A DNA stretch of 64,000 nucleotides from Ferribacterium limneticum (GCF_020510565.1 NZ_CP075189.1:3022501-3086500); one strand, 5' to 3'. Shown: positions 52,736-62,524, counted from the first letter of the stretch. The notes: generated by a model not told the origin, from the sequence alone. Translations and numbers: made by a program.

Positions 52736-54094
52736 GTGAGCCGCCTGAACCAACTGGCCCGGCTGAGCCTGGCCGCCACGCTCCTGCTGGTCATCGCCAC
52801 CGGCAACACCGAGCCGCAAGGCGAAGTGCCGGCCGGCATGGGCGCCCGCGCCAATGTCGACCGGCCGAAGCCGACCTTCATGCTGCACGAGCGCGACAAG
52901 CGGGTGCATGGCCTCAAGCCCTTCCAGGATCTCGTCGACAAGGCGCCCGCCGGCTCGGTGCTCAAGCCACCGCCCGGCAACTACTCCGGCCCGGTGACCA
53001 TCAACAAGCCGCTGACCATCGACGGTGGTGGGCAGGTGACGATTGACTCCGGCGACCGCGGCACAGTCATGGTCCTCGACGCCAGCGACTCGACGATCCG
53101 CGGCATCCGCCTGACCGGCTCCGGTGACTCGCACGATACCGACGACTCCTGTCTCGACGTTCGCGGCAACCACAACACCATCGAGAACCTCGAACTCGAC
53201 AACTGCCTGTTCGGCCTCGACCTCAAGCAGTCGAACAACAACACCATTCGCGGCAACAGCATCCGTTCCAAGGACCGCGAACTCGGCGTGCGCGGCGACG
53301 GCCTGCGCCTGTGGTACAGCAACGACAACCTGATCGAGAAGAACAAGATCATCGACTCGCGCGACATGGTCGCCTGGTACTCGCACAAGAACGTTTTCCG
53401 CGACAACATCGGCAAACGCAGCCGCTACTCGATCCACTTCATGTTCGCCAACGACAACGTCGTCGAGCGCAACGAGTTCTACGACAACGCGGTCGGCGTC
53501 TATTTCATGTACACCGAAGGCGGCCTCGTGCGCGACAACATCATTTCGCACGCCACCGGCGCCACCGGCATGGGCATCGGTTTCAAGGAAGCCTCGGGCA
53601 CGATCATCGAGAACAACGAGATCATCTACTGCGGCGTCGGCATCGGCTCCGACCTCTCGCCCTTCCAGCCCGACAGCACCATCGAGATCCGCGGCAACCG
53701 CTTCGCCTACAACGGCACCGGCATCATGTTCAACAGCGAAACCGGCGGCAACAACATGATCGACAACACCTTCGAAGGCAACCTGACCCAGGTCGCCTAC
53801 GGCGGCCATGGCGACAACAACAATAGCCCGAAGAACGTCTGGCGCGGCAATTACTGGGACGACTACCAGGGCTTCGACCGTAACGCCGACGGTGTCGGCG
53901 ACAAGACCCACGAGCTCTACGCCTACGCTGACCAGATCTGGATGGAACTGCCCATCGCCCGCTTTTTCCGCAGCTCGCCGGTCATGGAACTGCTCGACTT
54001 CCTCGAGCGCCTGGCCCCCTTCTCGACACCGGACCTGATCCTGCGCGACGAAAAACCGCGCTTCGTCAAACCTGAAAGAACGGCACGATCATGA
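52736..54094 (+). CDS. nosD: NosD periplasmic copper-processing protein
   Basis: 452 residues from a GTG at 52736; a signal-like N-terminus (LARLSLAATLLLVIATG). The rest is a right-handed beta-helix of repeated NxxxNNxIxxN units (about residues 80-380), the CASH/NosD family. With NosF and NosY it forms the ABC-type complex that supplies copper or sulfide for the CuZ site. It overlaps nosG by 4 nt. Confidence 0.93.
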   Translation: MSRLNQLARLSLAATLLLVIATGNTEPQGEVPAGMGARANVDRPKPTFMLHERDKRVHGLKPFQDLVDKAPAGSVLKPPPGNYSGPVTINKPLTIDGGGQVTIDSGDRGTVMVLDASDSTIRGIRLTGSGDSHDTDDSCLDVRGNHNTIENLELDNCLFGLDLKQSNNNTIRGNSIRSKDRELGVRGDGLRLWYSNDNLIEKNKIIDSRDMVAWYSHKNVFRDNIGKRSRYSIHFMFANDNVVERNEFYDNAVGVYFMYTEGGLVRDNIISHATGATGMGIGFKEASGTIIENNEIIYCGVGIGSDLSPFQPDSTIEIRGNRFAYNGTGIMFNSETGGNNMIDNTFEGNLTQVAYGGHGDNNNSPKNVWRGNYWDDYQGFDRNADGVGDKTHELYAYADQIWMELPIARFFRSSPVMELLDFLERLAPFSTPDLILRDEKPRFVKPERTARS

Positions 54095-54984
54095 GCGAGA
54101 TCGACGACGAAGTCGGTAGCGACAACAGCGACAGCAACCCGCCCCGCCCGCCCGCCGGCAACGGCAAACCGGCCGTTTCGATCGCCAAGCGGCAGACCAA
54201 CCGGCGCCGCGTGCTGCGCACCATCCTGCTGACCGGCGGTGTGCTCGGCGCGGCAATGTCCGGCTTCCTGCCCCTCGTCTATGCCCAGAAAAAACGCCTG
54301 CGCCCGCCCGGCGCGCTCGATGAAAAAGACTTTCTCGGCAGCTGCATCAAATGCGGCCAGTGCGTCCAGGTCTGCCCGGTATCGGCCATCAAGCTGGCCG
54401 ACCTGGTCGACGGCATGGGTGTCGGCACGCCCTACATCGATGCCCGCAGCCAGGCCTGCGATTTTTCGTGCGACGCCGTGCAGTGCATCCTGGCCTGCCC
54501 GACCGGTTCGCTGACTTACCACAAGCCGGATTTCCTGCCGGTTCGCCCCGGCGCCGCGCTGGCCGCCAAGCCCATCCTGATCGCCAAGGAAAAAGACCCC
54601 GAGCCGACGCTCAACATGCACGAGCGCATCGGCGTCGCCCGCCTGAGCCGCCCGGAAGCCTGCCTGGCCGTCCAGGGCAAGGGCTTCAAGGGGCAGACAC
54701 GCGGCCCCGACTTCAAGGGCCAGCTCCGTTACATGTCGGTCGACCGCTGGAAACCGGTCAAGGTCAGCAGCCATCCCTACGATGTCGCCGAATGCGATCT
54801 GTGCGTCCGCGAATGCCCGATCAAGGGCGCCATTTCCATCGAAACGGTGTTCGCCCCGGACGGCAGCCAGCGCAAGTCGCCGGTCGTCCATGAACCCTGT
54901 GTCGGCTGCGGCGTCTGCGAAATGGTCTGCCCGGTCGAACCCACTGCCATCACCATCGAAGCCGGCGAGGTCTGGAAAATATGA
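54091..54984 (+). CDS. nosG: NosG/NapG-type ferredoxin
   Basis: 297 residues. The N-terminus (RRRVLRTILLTGGVLGAAMSGF) has an RR-containing signal or anchor. Four Fe-S motifs are visible: CIKCGQCVQVCP, CDFSCDAVQCILACP, CDLCVRECP and CVGCGVCEMVCP. With NosH it would pass electrons from the quinol pool toward the cytochromes and NosZ. ATGA overlap with nosD and 4-nt overlap with nosH show tight coupling. Confidence 0.92.
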   Translation: MSEIDDEVGSDNSDSNPPRPPAGNGKPAVSIAKRQTNRRRVLRTILLTGGVLGAAMSGFLPLVYAQKKRLRPPGALDEKDFLGSCIKCGQCVQVCPVSAIKLADLVDGMGVGTPYIDARSQACDFSCDAVQCILACPTGSLTYHKPDFLPVRPGAALAAKPILIAKEKDPEPTLNMHERIGVARLSRPEACLAVQGKGFKGQTRGPDFKGQLRYMSVDRWKPVKVSSHPYDVAECDLCVRECPIKGAISIETVFAPDGSQRKSPVVHEPCVGCGVCEMVCPVEPTAITIEAGEVWKI

Positions 54985-55958
54985 GCGCCCTCCTCAAACG
55001 GCGGTTTGTCGATCAGATCAAGGTCCTGTTCGGCGCCGAACCGACCAAGCCGAAAGAAATCAGCCCGGCCGCCCAGCAGATTCACTTCTACAAGAAGGGC
55101 AACCGCGACCTCATCGCCGAAAAGCTGCACGCCCGCGCCCACGCCACACCGAGCCACAAATGGCGCAACCGGCGCTGGGCGACGCTGATCTTCGCCAACC
55201 TGCTGTTCACGCTGTCCTTCGGCCTCGACATCCAGATTCTCGAAGGCGCCCTGACCGCTTCGCGCTTCGTCGGCTTCCACCTGATTGACCTCAACTCCGC
55301 GCTGCAGGTCATGCTCGCCCACAAGCACATCATCAACAACCTGCTGATCGGTACCGGCACGGTGCTCATCCTCTGGGTGCTGCTCGGCGGCCGCACTTTC
55401 TGTTCGTGGGTTTGTCCCTACCATTTGCTGGCCGAATGGGCCGAGAAAATCCACCTCTTCCTGGTCAGCAAAAAGCTGGTCACCGACCAGAACATGGACC
55501 GTCGCCTGCGCAGCGTTTTCTGGGTCATCTTCGCCCTGCTCGCAGTCGCTACCGGTTACACCGTCTTCGAGGCCATCTCACCGACCGGCATCCTCTCCCG
55601 CGCCCTGATCTACGGCCCGGGGCTCGCCCTGCTCTGGGTGCTCGCCCTGCTCTTTTTCGAAGTCTTCTTCTCGCGCCGCGCCTGGTGCCGCTATGCCTGC
55701 CCGATCGGCCTGACCTACGGCGTCGTCGGCATCGTCTCGCCGGTGCGCATCATCTACAAGCTGGATGGCTGCTTCCATGAAGGCGACTGCCGCAAGGTCT
55801 GCCTCGTGCCGCACGTGCTCGATACCGTGATCAAGGGCCGCGCCGTCGAGAAGGAAGTCCCCATCGGCCCCGACTGCACGCGCTGCGGATTGTGTGTCGA
55901 TGTCTGCCCGACCGGCTCGCTGTCGTTCGAGGTCAAGGGCCTGTCCAAACTGGCTTGA
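54981..55958 (+). CDS. nosH: NosH/NapH-type membrane ferredoxin
   Basis: 325 residues with about four membrane helices. Cytoplasmic CxxxCP motifs (CSWVCPYH, CRYACPIG) and a C-terminal ferredoxin (CTRCGLCVDVCP) match NapH-type quinol dehydrogenases. The stop codon is the first triplet of dispersed repeat R12. After it the nos genes are interrupted by a kinase and a chemoreceptor before nosF resumes at 61671. Confidence 0.92.
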   Translation: MSALLKRRFVDQIKVLFGAEPTKPKEISPAAQQIHFYKKGNRDLIAEKLHARAHATPSHKWRNRRWATLIFANLLFTLSFGLDIQILEGALTASRFVGFHLIDLNSALQVMLAHKHIINNLLIGTGTVLILWVLLGGRTFCSWVCPYHLLAEWAEKIHLFLVSKKLVTDQNMDRRLRSVFWVIFALLAVATGYTVFEAISPTGILSRALIYGPGLALLWVLALLFFEVFFSRRAWCRYACPIGLTYGVVGIVSPVRIIYKLDGCFHEGDCRKVCLVPHVLDTVIKGRAVEKEVPIGPDCTRCGLCVDVCPTGSLSFEVKGLSKLA

Positions 55959-55995
55959 ATTTTGGCCGTTTTTTCCGGTTGACCGTCGCATTCGG
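55954..55995 (-). repeat. Dispersed repeat copy R12 at the nosH stop
   Basis: Core at 55977-55986. The TGA is followed by ATTTTGGCCGTTTTTTCCGG. Same orientation as R13 on the far side of the kinase gene. Confidence 0.9.
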
Positions 55996-56004
55996 CTATT
56001 TCGG

Positions 56005-56061
56005 CTCGCCCATGAAAACTTGGGCGAGGTTGCCTTGCGTCGCCATGAAAAGGGGTGACGA
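56005..56061 (+). promoter_or_regulatory. Two successive stem-loops in the kinase leader
   Basis: CTCGCCCA-8 nt-TGGGCGAG (56005-56028) is followed by an imperfect CGTCGCC / GGTGACG stem (56039-56061). Both loops contain CCATGAAAA. They lie 60-110 nt before the kinase ATG. They may be a nosH terminator and a leader structure; no known riboswitch fold was recognised. Confidence 0.45.
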
Positions 56062-56117
56062 AAGTGCTAAAGTCCAAAGAAGTACCTGACTCACTTTGGC
56101 CAACCGAAAACCCATCC

Positions 56118-59100
56118 ATGAGCTTGAACATCTTTCAGAAGACCTCGCTCAAGACCAGACTGATGCTCTTCACGCTGACAGTCTTTCTGATCGGTATCTG
56201 GTCGCTGGCCTTTTACGCGAGCCGGATGCTGCGCGACGACATGCAGCGCCAACTGGGCGAACAGCAGTTCGCGACGGCTTCCCTGGTCGCCGCCCAGGTG
56301 AACTCCGAGCTCGATGAGCGTTTGAAGGCGCTGGAGAAAGTTGCTTCTGAAATAACGCCAGCCATGCTCGACAGCGCGGCCGCCCTGCAGACTTTTCTCG
56401 AACAGCGGCCGATTCTGCAACTCATGTTCAACGGTGGCGTACGCGCGGCCGGGCCTGACGCCAAAGGGATTGCCTCCGTTCCCTATTCCGAGGAACGGGT
56501 CAGCACCAGTTACATGGATCGCGACTACATGATCGGCGCCCTCAAGGAGGGCAAATCGACCATCGGACGCCCGGTCATCGGTCGGGTCTTGCAGGCCCCG
56601 GTCATCGGCATGGCCGTGCCGATTCGCGATGACAAGGCGCAGGTCATCGGCGCGCTGGTCGGGGCGATCAACCTCGGCAAGCCCAATTTTCTCGACCGGG
56701 TCACCGAAAGCCGTTTCAGCAAGAGCGGCGGCTACCTCGTCATTGCACCGCAGCACGAGCTGATCGTCACGGCCACTGACAAGAGCCGCATCATGCAGCC
56801 GGCCCCGCCACCCGGGGTGAACAAGATGCACGACAGATATGTGCAGGGCTTCGAAGGCTACGGCGTTGCCGTCAGCTCCCGCGGCATCGAGGAGTTGTCC
56901 GCCGCCAGGGGCGTGCCGGCGGCCGGCTGGTTCATTGTCAGCACACTGCCCACTGCCGAAGCCTTTGCCTCGATCGCCGCCATGCGCCAGCGCATCCTGC
57001 TCGCCACCGGCCTGCTCACCCTGCTCGCCGGCGCCCTGGTCTGGTGGATGACGGCGTGGATGTTGCGGCGGCAGTTTTCACCAATGATTGCGGCGACCAA
57101 TACCCTGGCCACCTTGTCGAATACCGGCCAGCCGCCGCAGCTATTGCCGGTTGACCGGCAGGATGAAATCGGCGAACTGATTGGCGGCTTCAATCATCTG
57201 CTGGAAAGCCTGATGCAGCGGGAAACCGCCCTGCAGGAAAGCCGGGAAAACTACCGTCTGCTGGTGGCTGATCTTCAGGTTGGCGTCGTCATCCAGTCAC
57301 CGAGCGCAGAAGTCCTCCTGTGCAACCGGATTGCCCTTGAACTGCTCGGCCTCAGTGAAAGCCAGCTACTCGGCAAGACCTCCTTTGATCCGGAGTGGAA
57401 CGTCATTCACGAAGACGGCTCACCCTTCCCCGGCCCGGAACATCCGGTGCCGCAGGTCATCGCCACGGGTCAGCCCGTCGACAATGTCGTGATGGGCTTT
57501 TATCGCCCGATGCGGCATGACCGCGTCTGGCTGCTGCTCAGCGCCAAGCCGGAGCTGGCGGCCGATGGCAGCTTGCGTCAGGTGATCTGCACCTTCATCG
57601 ATATCAGCGAGACGAAACGGGCCGAACGGCACGATCAGTTCCGCACCCATGTGCTTGAATTGCTGGCCGGCGGCGAGTCGCTGCCCCGTGTGCTTGAAGC
57701 CCTCGTGCGCGGAGCGGAACAGCTGTATCCGGCGATGCTGTGCAGCATCGTGCTGCTCGACAGCGAAGGGAAGTGTATCGAGAAAAGTATCGCCCCCAGC
57801 CTGCCCGACTTCTACAGCCAAGCCCTCGAAGGCGTCGCCATCGGCATGGGCGTTGGCTCCTGCGGCACGTCGGCGTTCACGGGCCAGCGCGTCGTCGTCG
57901 AGGATATTGCGACGCATCCCTACTGGGCGCTCTACAAGGAACTGGCGGCCAGCGCCGGACTGGGCGCCTGCTGGTCGCAACCCATTCTCGCCTCGGATGG
58001 CCGGGTACTCGGCACTTTTGCCATCTATCACCGCGAGCCGCACACGCCGGCCGAATACGACATCTACCTCATCGAGCAATGCGCCCGCCTGGCCAGCATC
58101 GCCCTTGAGAAAAACCTGGCAGCAGAAAAACTGCAGCGCAGCGAAGCGCACTACCGGCTGCTGACCGAGGATGTACAGGATGTCATCTGGAAAACCGACA
58201 GCAACTTGATCATCACCTACATCAGCCCTTCGGATGAGCGAATTCGCGGCTTCCGGCCCGACGAAGTGATTGGTCAGCATGTCCTTCATCTGTTCAATGA
58301 AGAAGGGCAGGCCCGCGTCAGCAAGATCATGCTGGAGCGCGGAGAAATGATTCGGCAGGGAATTCCGCTCGGTTCCATATCGTTCGAGGCGGAACATCGC
58401 TGCAAGGATGGTCGCGTCGTCTGGGGCGAAGTGCTGTCCAAACCGGAGTACGACAGCACGGGGAAGATCATCGGCTACCACGGCATCACGCGGGAAATGA
58501 CCGAACGCAAGAATGCCGAGGCCGAACTCAAGCGCCACCGCGACCATCTCGAAGAACTCGTCGCACAGCGCACGACCGCCCTCTCGATTGCCAAGGAAGC
58601 GGCCGAAGCGGCCAGTCGCGCCAAGAGTACTTTCCTGGCCAACATGAGCCATGAATTGCGGACGCCGATGAACGCCATCATGGGCATGACCGGTCTGGCC
58701 CTCAAGCAGGCGACCGATCCCAAGCTGCGCGACCAGCTCGGCAAAGTCACCAAGGCCTCGCAGCATCTGCTGCACGTGATCAACGACATCCTCGACCTTT
58801 CCAAGATCGAAGCCGAACGCCTGACCCTGGATGAAGTGGACTTCATGCTGGCCACGCCGCTCGACAACCTGAGCAACCTGGCGCTCCCAGCCGCCACGGC
58901 GAAGGGGCTGACGCTGAGCATCGACATCGCCCCCGGGCTGGCTGACCAGCCGCTCAGAGGCGACTTCCAGCGCCTCGGCCAGATCCTGCTCAACCTGATC
59001 AGCAATGCCATCAAGTTCACCAACAAAGGCTCGGTAAACCTGAACGTCTCGGCCGCCGAAGAAACATCCCAAGACCTGCTCCTGCGCTGCGAAATACGCG

Positions 59101-59756
59101 ACACCGGCATCGGCATCTCGGCCGAGGACCAGAGCCGGCTGTTCCAGGCTTTCGAGCAATCCGACAACTCGATGACGCGAAAATACGGCGGCACAGGGCT
59201 CGGGCTGGCCATCAGCAAGCGCCTGGCTACGCTGATGGGCGGCAGCATCGGTGTGGAAAGCCAGCTCGGTTCGGGCAGTACCTTCTGGTTCACGGCAAGA
59301 CTGCAAAAGGCAGCGACCAGCGTTGCAGCGGCCGGGCAGGCCGCCGATCAGCTACCGGAAGAAACCTTGAAAACCCGCTACGCCGGAGCGCGCATCCTGC
59401 TCGCCGAAGACGAGCCGATCAACCAGGAAGTCTCGCGCGAACTGCTCGAGTCGGCCGGTCTGGTCGTCGATCTGGCCGAGGACGGCGTCGAGGCCGTCGA
59501 ACTGGCGAAGGGCAAGGATTACGACCTGATCCTGCTCGACCTGCAAATGCCCAGGATGAACGGCATCGACGCCGCGCGGATCATCCGCACGCTGCCCGGC
59601 AAGCAAGCGGTGCCGATCCTGGCCCTGACGGCCAACGCCTTTACCGCAGACCGCCAGAAGTGCATTGACGCCGGGATGAATGACCATATCGGCAAGCCGG
59701 TCGATCCCGACCAGCTGTTTGCCACCCTGGTCAAATGGCTGTCAAAACCAATTTGA
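56118..59756 (+). CDS. Hybrid sensor histidine kinase (Cache-HAMP-PAS-GAF-PAS-HisKA-HATPase-REC)
   Basis: 1212 residues from the ATG at 56118. A first membrane helix (about 13-35), a periplasmic dCache-like sensor (about 36-290), a second helix (about 298-320) and HAMP. Then PAS (385-505), GAF (515-670), PAS (680-805), HisKA with His845 in NMSHELRTP, HATPase (NAIKF about 963, DTGIGIS about 995) and a receiver with Asp1141 (LLLDLQMP). The output is a phosphorelay whose partner is not here. It sits between nosH and nosF and is flanked by repeats R12 and R13 in the same orientation. Confidence 0.92.
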   Translation: MSLNIFQKTSLKTRLMLFTLTVFLIGIWSLAFYASRMLRDDMQRQLGEQQFATASLVAAQVNSELDERLKALEKVASEITPAMLDSAAALQTFLEQRPILQLMFNGGVRAAGPDAKGIASVPYSEERVSTSYMDRDYMIGALKEGKSTIGRPVIGRVLQAPVIGMAVPIRDDKAQVIGALVGAINLGKPNFLDRVTESRFSKSGGYLVIAPQHELIVTATDKSRIMQPAPPPGVNKMHDRYVQGFEGYGVAVSSRGIEELSAARGVPAAGWFIVSTLPTAEAFASIAAMRQRILLATGLLTLLAGALVWWMTAWMLRRQFSPMIAATNTLATLSNTGQPPQLLPVDRQDEIGELIGGFNHLLESLMQRETALQESRENYRLLVADLQVGVVIQSPSAEVLLCNRIALELLGLSESQLLGKTSFDPEWNVIHEDGSPFPGPEHPVPQVIATGQPVDNVVMGFYRPMRHDRVWLLLSAKPELAADGSLRQVICTFIDISETKRAERHDQFRTHVLELLAGGESLPRVLEALVRGAEQLYPAMLCSIVLLDSEGKCIEKSIAPSLPDFYSQALEGVAIGMGVGSCGTSAFTGQRVVVEDIATHPYWALYKELAASAGLGACWSQPILASDGRVLGTFAIYHREPHTPAEYDIYLIEQCARLASIALEKNLAAEKLQRSEAHYRLLTEDVQDVIWKTDSNLIITYISPSDERIRGFRPDEVIGQHVLHLFNEEGQARVSKIMLERGEMIRQGIPLGSISFEAEHRCKDGRVVWGEVLSKPEYDSTGKIIGYHGITREMTERKNAEAELKRHRDHLEELVAQRTTALSIAKEAAEAASRAKSTFLANMSHELRTPMNAIMGMTGLALKQATDPKLRDQLGKVTKASQHLLHVINDILDLSKIEAERLTLDEVDFMLATPLDNLSNLALPAATAKGLTLSIDIAPGLADQPLRGDFQRLGQILLNLISNAIKFTNKGSVNLNVSAAEETSQDLLLRCEIRDTGIGISAEDQSRLFQAFEQSDNSMTRKYGGTGLGLAISKRLATLMGGSIGVESQLGSGSTFWFTARLQKAATSVAAAGQAADQLPEETLKTRYAGARILLAEDEPINQEVSRELLESAGLVVDLAEDGVEAVELAKGKDYDLILLDLQMPRMNGIDAARIIRTLPGKQAVPILALTANAFTADRQKCIDAGMNDHIGKPVDPDQLFATLVKWLSKPI

Positions 59757-59792
59757 ATTTTGGCCGATATTTCCGGTTGACCGTGGGAATGG
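59752..59792 (-). repeat. Dispersed repeat copy R13 at the kinase stop
   Basis: Core at 59775-59784. The TGA (59754-59756) is followed by ATTTTGGCCGATATTTCCGG, very close to R12. Confidence 0.9.
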
Positions 59793-59798
59793 TGCCGA

Positions 59799-61499
59799 TC
59801 AGATCTTGAACGTCTCGGCCAGCCGGCGCAACTCGCCGGACAGCGCATTGACATCGCCGGCCAGCGCGGCGGCCGCCTGGCTGGCATGCGACCCCTGTTC
59901 GGTCATCCGGGCGACGCGCTCGACGTTCTGGGCGATCTCCCGGGCAGCGGCGCTTTGCTCCTTGATCGCCAGCGAGATTTCGTTGACCGCTTCGGCAACC
60001 TGGGTCGAGCTGACCTGGATGGTACCGATCGACTGCTCGGCCTGAAGGGCCAGATCGACGCCGGCCTTAACCTGATCGACGCTGTTTTCCATTTCGGCAA
60101 CGGCATGGCGCGAACTGGCCTGCACTTTCTCGATCATGCCGGCGATCTCCTTGGTCGACGAGGCAGTGCGTTCCGCCAGCTTGCGCACTTCGTCGGCGAC
60201 CACGGCAAAGCCGCGCCCCTGCTCGCCGGCCCGCGCCGCCTCGATGGCGGCATTGAGCGCCAGCAGGTTGGTCTGGTCGGCAATTTCCTTGATGACATTG
60301 ACGATGGTCGAAATCTCGATCGAATAGGATTCCAGTTCGCGAATCGTCGTCGCCGAGCCATTCACCGTCTCGGCGATGTGCGACATTTCATCGGCGGCGC
60401 GCTGGATGACACCCCCGCCCTCACGCGAGGCGCTGCCCGAGGTGCGGGACAGCATGTCGGCCTCACCGGAAAACTCGGTGACATGGTCGATCGACACCGA
60501 CAGTTCCTCGACCGAAGCGGCCATATTGGTGGCGACTTCCGCCTGGTCGGATGCGGCAGTCGCCGAGGCCTGGCTGGACTCGGCCAGGCGCCGCGCCATG
60601 GTGTCGAGCTTGGCCGTGCTCTGACGCAGCATGGCGGCCATTTCCTGAAAGTGATTGCGCATGATGGCCAGCTGCGCCAGCAACTGGCCGACTTCATCAT
60701 CGCCATGCGCCGGCACGGCCTGACTGAGGTCCATCGCCGCCATGCGGCGGGCCGCGTCGATGGCCGCCTGTATCGGCCGGTTGAATTCGCGAATAATAAG
60801 CCAGGCCACGGGCGGCCAGGCGAGCAGAGTCAGCCCACCGATGATCAGCATGGCCTGGTGCAGGCCGGCGATGCGCGCCGCGACATCAGGCGGCAGGGCG
60901 CCAGCCGGCACCGCCGCGACAACCTGCAATCCCAACCCGAGACTCAGACAGACGATGACGATGGAGGCCAGCGTCGACAGCCACAGCCGCTTGCTCAGAT
61001 CGATATCGTTGATGCGCCGGAACAGGCGTTTCAAGACCCCGCCACGGACACTGCCCTGCTCGAGCAGCAAGCCCGGATCACGGCGCATTTGTTCGTAGAG
61101 GGCGCTCGCAGCACGCGTTTCAGCGGTGCTCGCCGTGGTGCGCACCGACATGTAGCCACCCGAAGCCAGCGGTGTCGCCATCGCCTTGACCCAGTAGAAG
61201 CTGCCATCCTTGCGGCGGTTCTTGACGATCCCGCCCCATGGCTTGCCCCGCTCCAGCGTCGCCCACATGTCGCGAAAGGCTTCGGGCGGAAGGTCCGGGT
61301 GGCGAACGATGTTGTGGGGCTGGCCTATCAGTTCATCGCGGCAAAAGCCGGAGGCATCGACGAAATCGTCATTGACGTAGGTGATGATGCCTTTTTCATC
61401 GGTCCGGCTGATGATGCTGCACTCCGGACGAATAACGTATTCACGATCAAATACCGGCTGATTATTTTTCATATTTTGAACTTTTCGGGATTTGTTCAA
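59799..61499 (-). CDS. Aer-like PAS methyl-accepting chemotaxis receptor
   Basis: 566 residues. An N-terminal PAS domain (about 20-125) has the Aer pattern [15 protein letters not shown], then [14 protein letters not shown] and [16 protein letters not shown]; no periplasmic domain, so it would sense redox or energy state. Two membrane helices (about 178-200 and 215-238), HAMP, then the signalling hairpin with [27 protein letters not shown]. It lacks a CheR/CheB-tethering pentapeptide. It is convergent with the hybrid kinase and divergent from nosF. A role in taxis related to N2O or redox is an inference from position. Confidence 0.9.
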   Translation of the reverse strand: MNKSRKVQNMKNNQPVFDREYVIRPECSIISRTDEKGIITYVNDDFVDASGFCRDELIGQPHNIVRHPDLPPEAFRDMWATLERGKPWGGIVKNRRKDGSFYWVKAMATPLASGGYMSVRTTASTAETRAASALYEQMRRDPGLLLEQGSVRGGVLKRLFRRINDIDLSKRLWLSTLASIVIVCLSLGLGLQVVAAVPAGALPPDVAARIAGLHQAMLIIGGLTLLAWPPVAWLIIREFNRPIQAAIDAARRMAAMDLSQAVPAHGDDEVGQLLAQLAIMRNHFQEMAAMLRQSTAKLDTMARRLAESSQASATAASDQAEVATNMAASVEELSVSIDHVTEFSGEADMLSRTSGSASREGGGVIQRAADEMSHIAETVNGSATTIRELESYSIEISTIVNVIKEIADQTNLLALNAAIEAARAGEQGRGFAVVADEVRKLAERTASSTKEIAGMIEKVQASSRHAVAEMENSVDQVKAGVDLALQAEQSIGTIQVSSTQVAEAVNEISLAIKEQSAAAREIAQNVERVARMTEQGSHASQAAAALAGDVNALSGELRRLAETFKI

Positions 61500-61621
61500 C
61501 CTTAGCAGAGGCAGTCAAACCAGACAATTACGACAAAAGTAATATAGAAACATTAACTGATATTTCATATTGCGCCGAGCCCGCATCTCTTCTCGTCCAT
61601 ACTCGGCCGGCCCCGGTTTTT

Positions 61622-61663
61622 TTGATTCAGGTTCAAAGACGATTTCCGCGCCCTCCCTATAAT
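61622..61663 (+). promoter_or_regulatory. nosF promoter candidate with imperfect FNR-like dyad
   Basis: TATAAT at 61658-61663 lies only 7 nt before the nosF ATG, so the mRNA could be leaderless. TTGA-N7-TCAA (61622-61636) is centred about 41 nt upstream of that start, the classical activator position, but FNR sites have N6, so it is off by one. Confidence 0.35.
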
Positions 61664-61670
61664 CGGCGGC

Positions 61671-62522
61671 ATGATCCAGTTCAAGAACATTGCCAAGACC
61701 TTCCGCAAAGCCCGGGTCCTCGACGGCATCAGCCTCGACATCGGCATCGGCGAGCGCGTCGCGCTGATCGGCTCGAACGGCGCCGGGAAAACCACCCTGA
61801 TCCGCTGCCTGCTCGGCGAATACACGCACGACGGCAGCGTCGCCATCAACGGCCTTGACCCGCGCAGCAACCGCACCGAAGTGCTCGGCACCATCGGCTT
61901 CGTGCCGCAACTGCCGCCGCCGCTCAAGATGCCGGTCGGCCAGCTCATCAATTTCTCGGCCTCGCTGTGCGGCACCGATCCGCAACGCATCCATGCCATC
62001 GCCAGGCGCCTCGGCCTCGACGTCGATGCCATCCTCTCCCGCCAGTTCGTGCGCCTCTCGGGCGGCATGAAGCAGAAACTGCTGATCGCCATCGCGCTGG
62101 GCCGCGATGCCAAGGTGCTGGTCATGGACGAACCGGCCGCCAACCTCGACCCGGAAGCGCGCAAGATCTTCTTCGACCTGCTGGCCGAACGCCTCGACGA
62201 CGCGACGATGATCATCTCGAGCCACCGCCTCGACGAAGTCTCGGCCCTGGTCAATCGCGTCATCGAAATGGACATGGGCAAGGTCGTCCTCGACGACAAG
62301 GTGGCCGATGCCGTGACGCTGACGGCCAAACTGGCCTGCCGCATCGTCCTCAGCCGCTTCGAGCCGGCTTTCGCCAAGGCGCTCGACGGCTGGAAATTCG
62401 CCAGTCGCGACGACAACCGCGTCTGGGAAGGCGAAATCGCCGGGCCGGACCGCCTGCGCTTCCTCGGCATCATTTCCCGCTACACGGCGCTGGTCAGCGA
62501 CCTTTCGCTGTCCGAGAGCTGA
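61671..62522 (+). CDS. nosF: NosF copper-processing ABC ATPase
   Basis: 283 residues. Walker A GSNGAGKTTL, signature LSGGMKQKL, Walker B VLVMDEP and switch His (SSHR) are intact. It drives the NosDFY complex needed for CuZ assembly. No Shine-Dalgarno is obvious upstream. It is followed by nosL and nosY; nosD is 7.6 kb upstream, so the normally adjacent genes are separated here. Confidence 0.94.
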   Translation: MIQFKNIAKTFRKARVLDGISLDIGIGERVALIGSNGAGKTTLIRCLLGEYTHDGSVAINGLDPRSNRTEVLGTIGFVPQLPPPLKMPVGQLINFSASLCGTDPQRIHAIARRLGLDVDAILSRQFVRLSGGMKQKLLIAIALGRDAKVLVMDEPAANLDPEARKIFFDLLAERLDDATMIISSHRLDEVSALVNRVIEMDMGKVVLDDKVADAVTLTAKLACRIVLSRFEPAFAKALDGWKFASRDDNRVWEGEIAGPDRLRFLGIISRYTALVSDLSLSES

Positions 62523-62524
62523 GT

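Noticed and set aside
57148..57165. GGTTGACCGGCAGG in the hybrid kinase gene
   Set aside because: Only the GGTTGACCG part matches; it codes for an ordinary HAMP-linker sequence.
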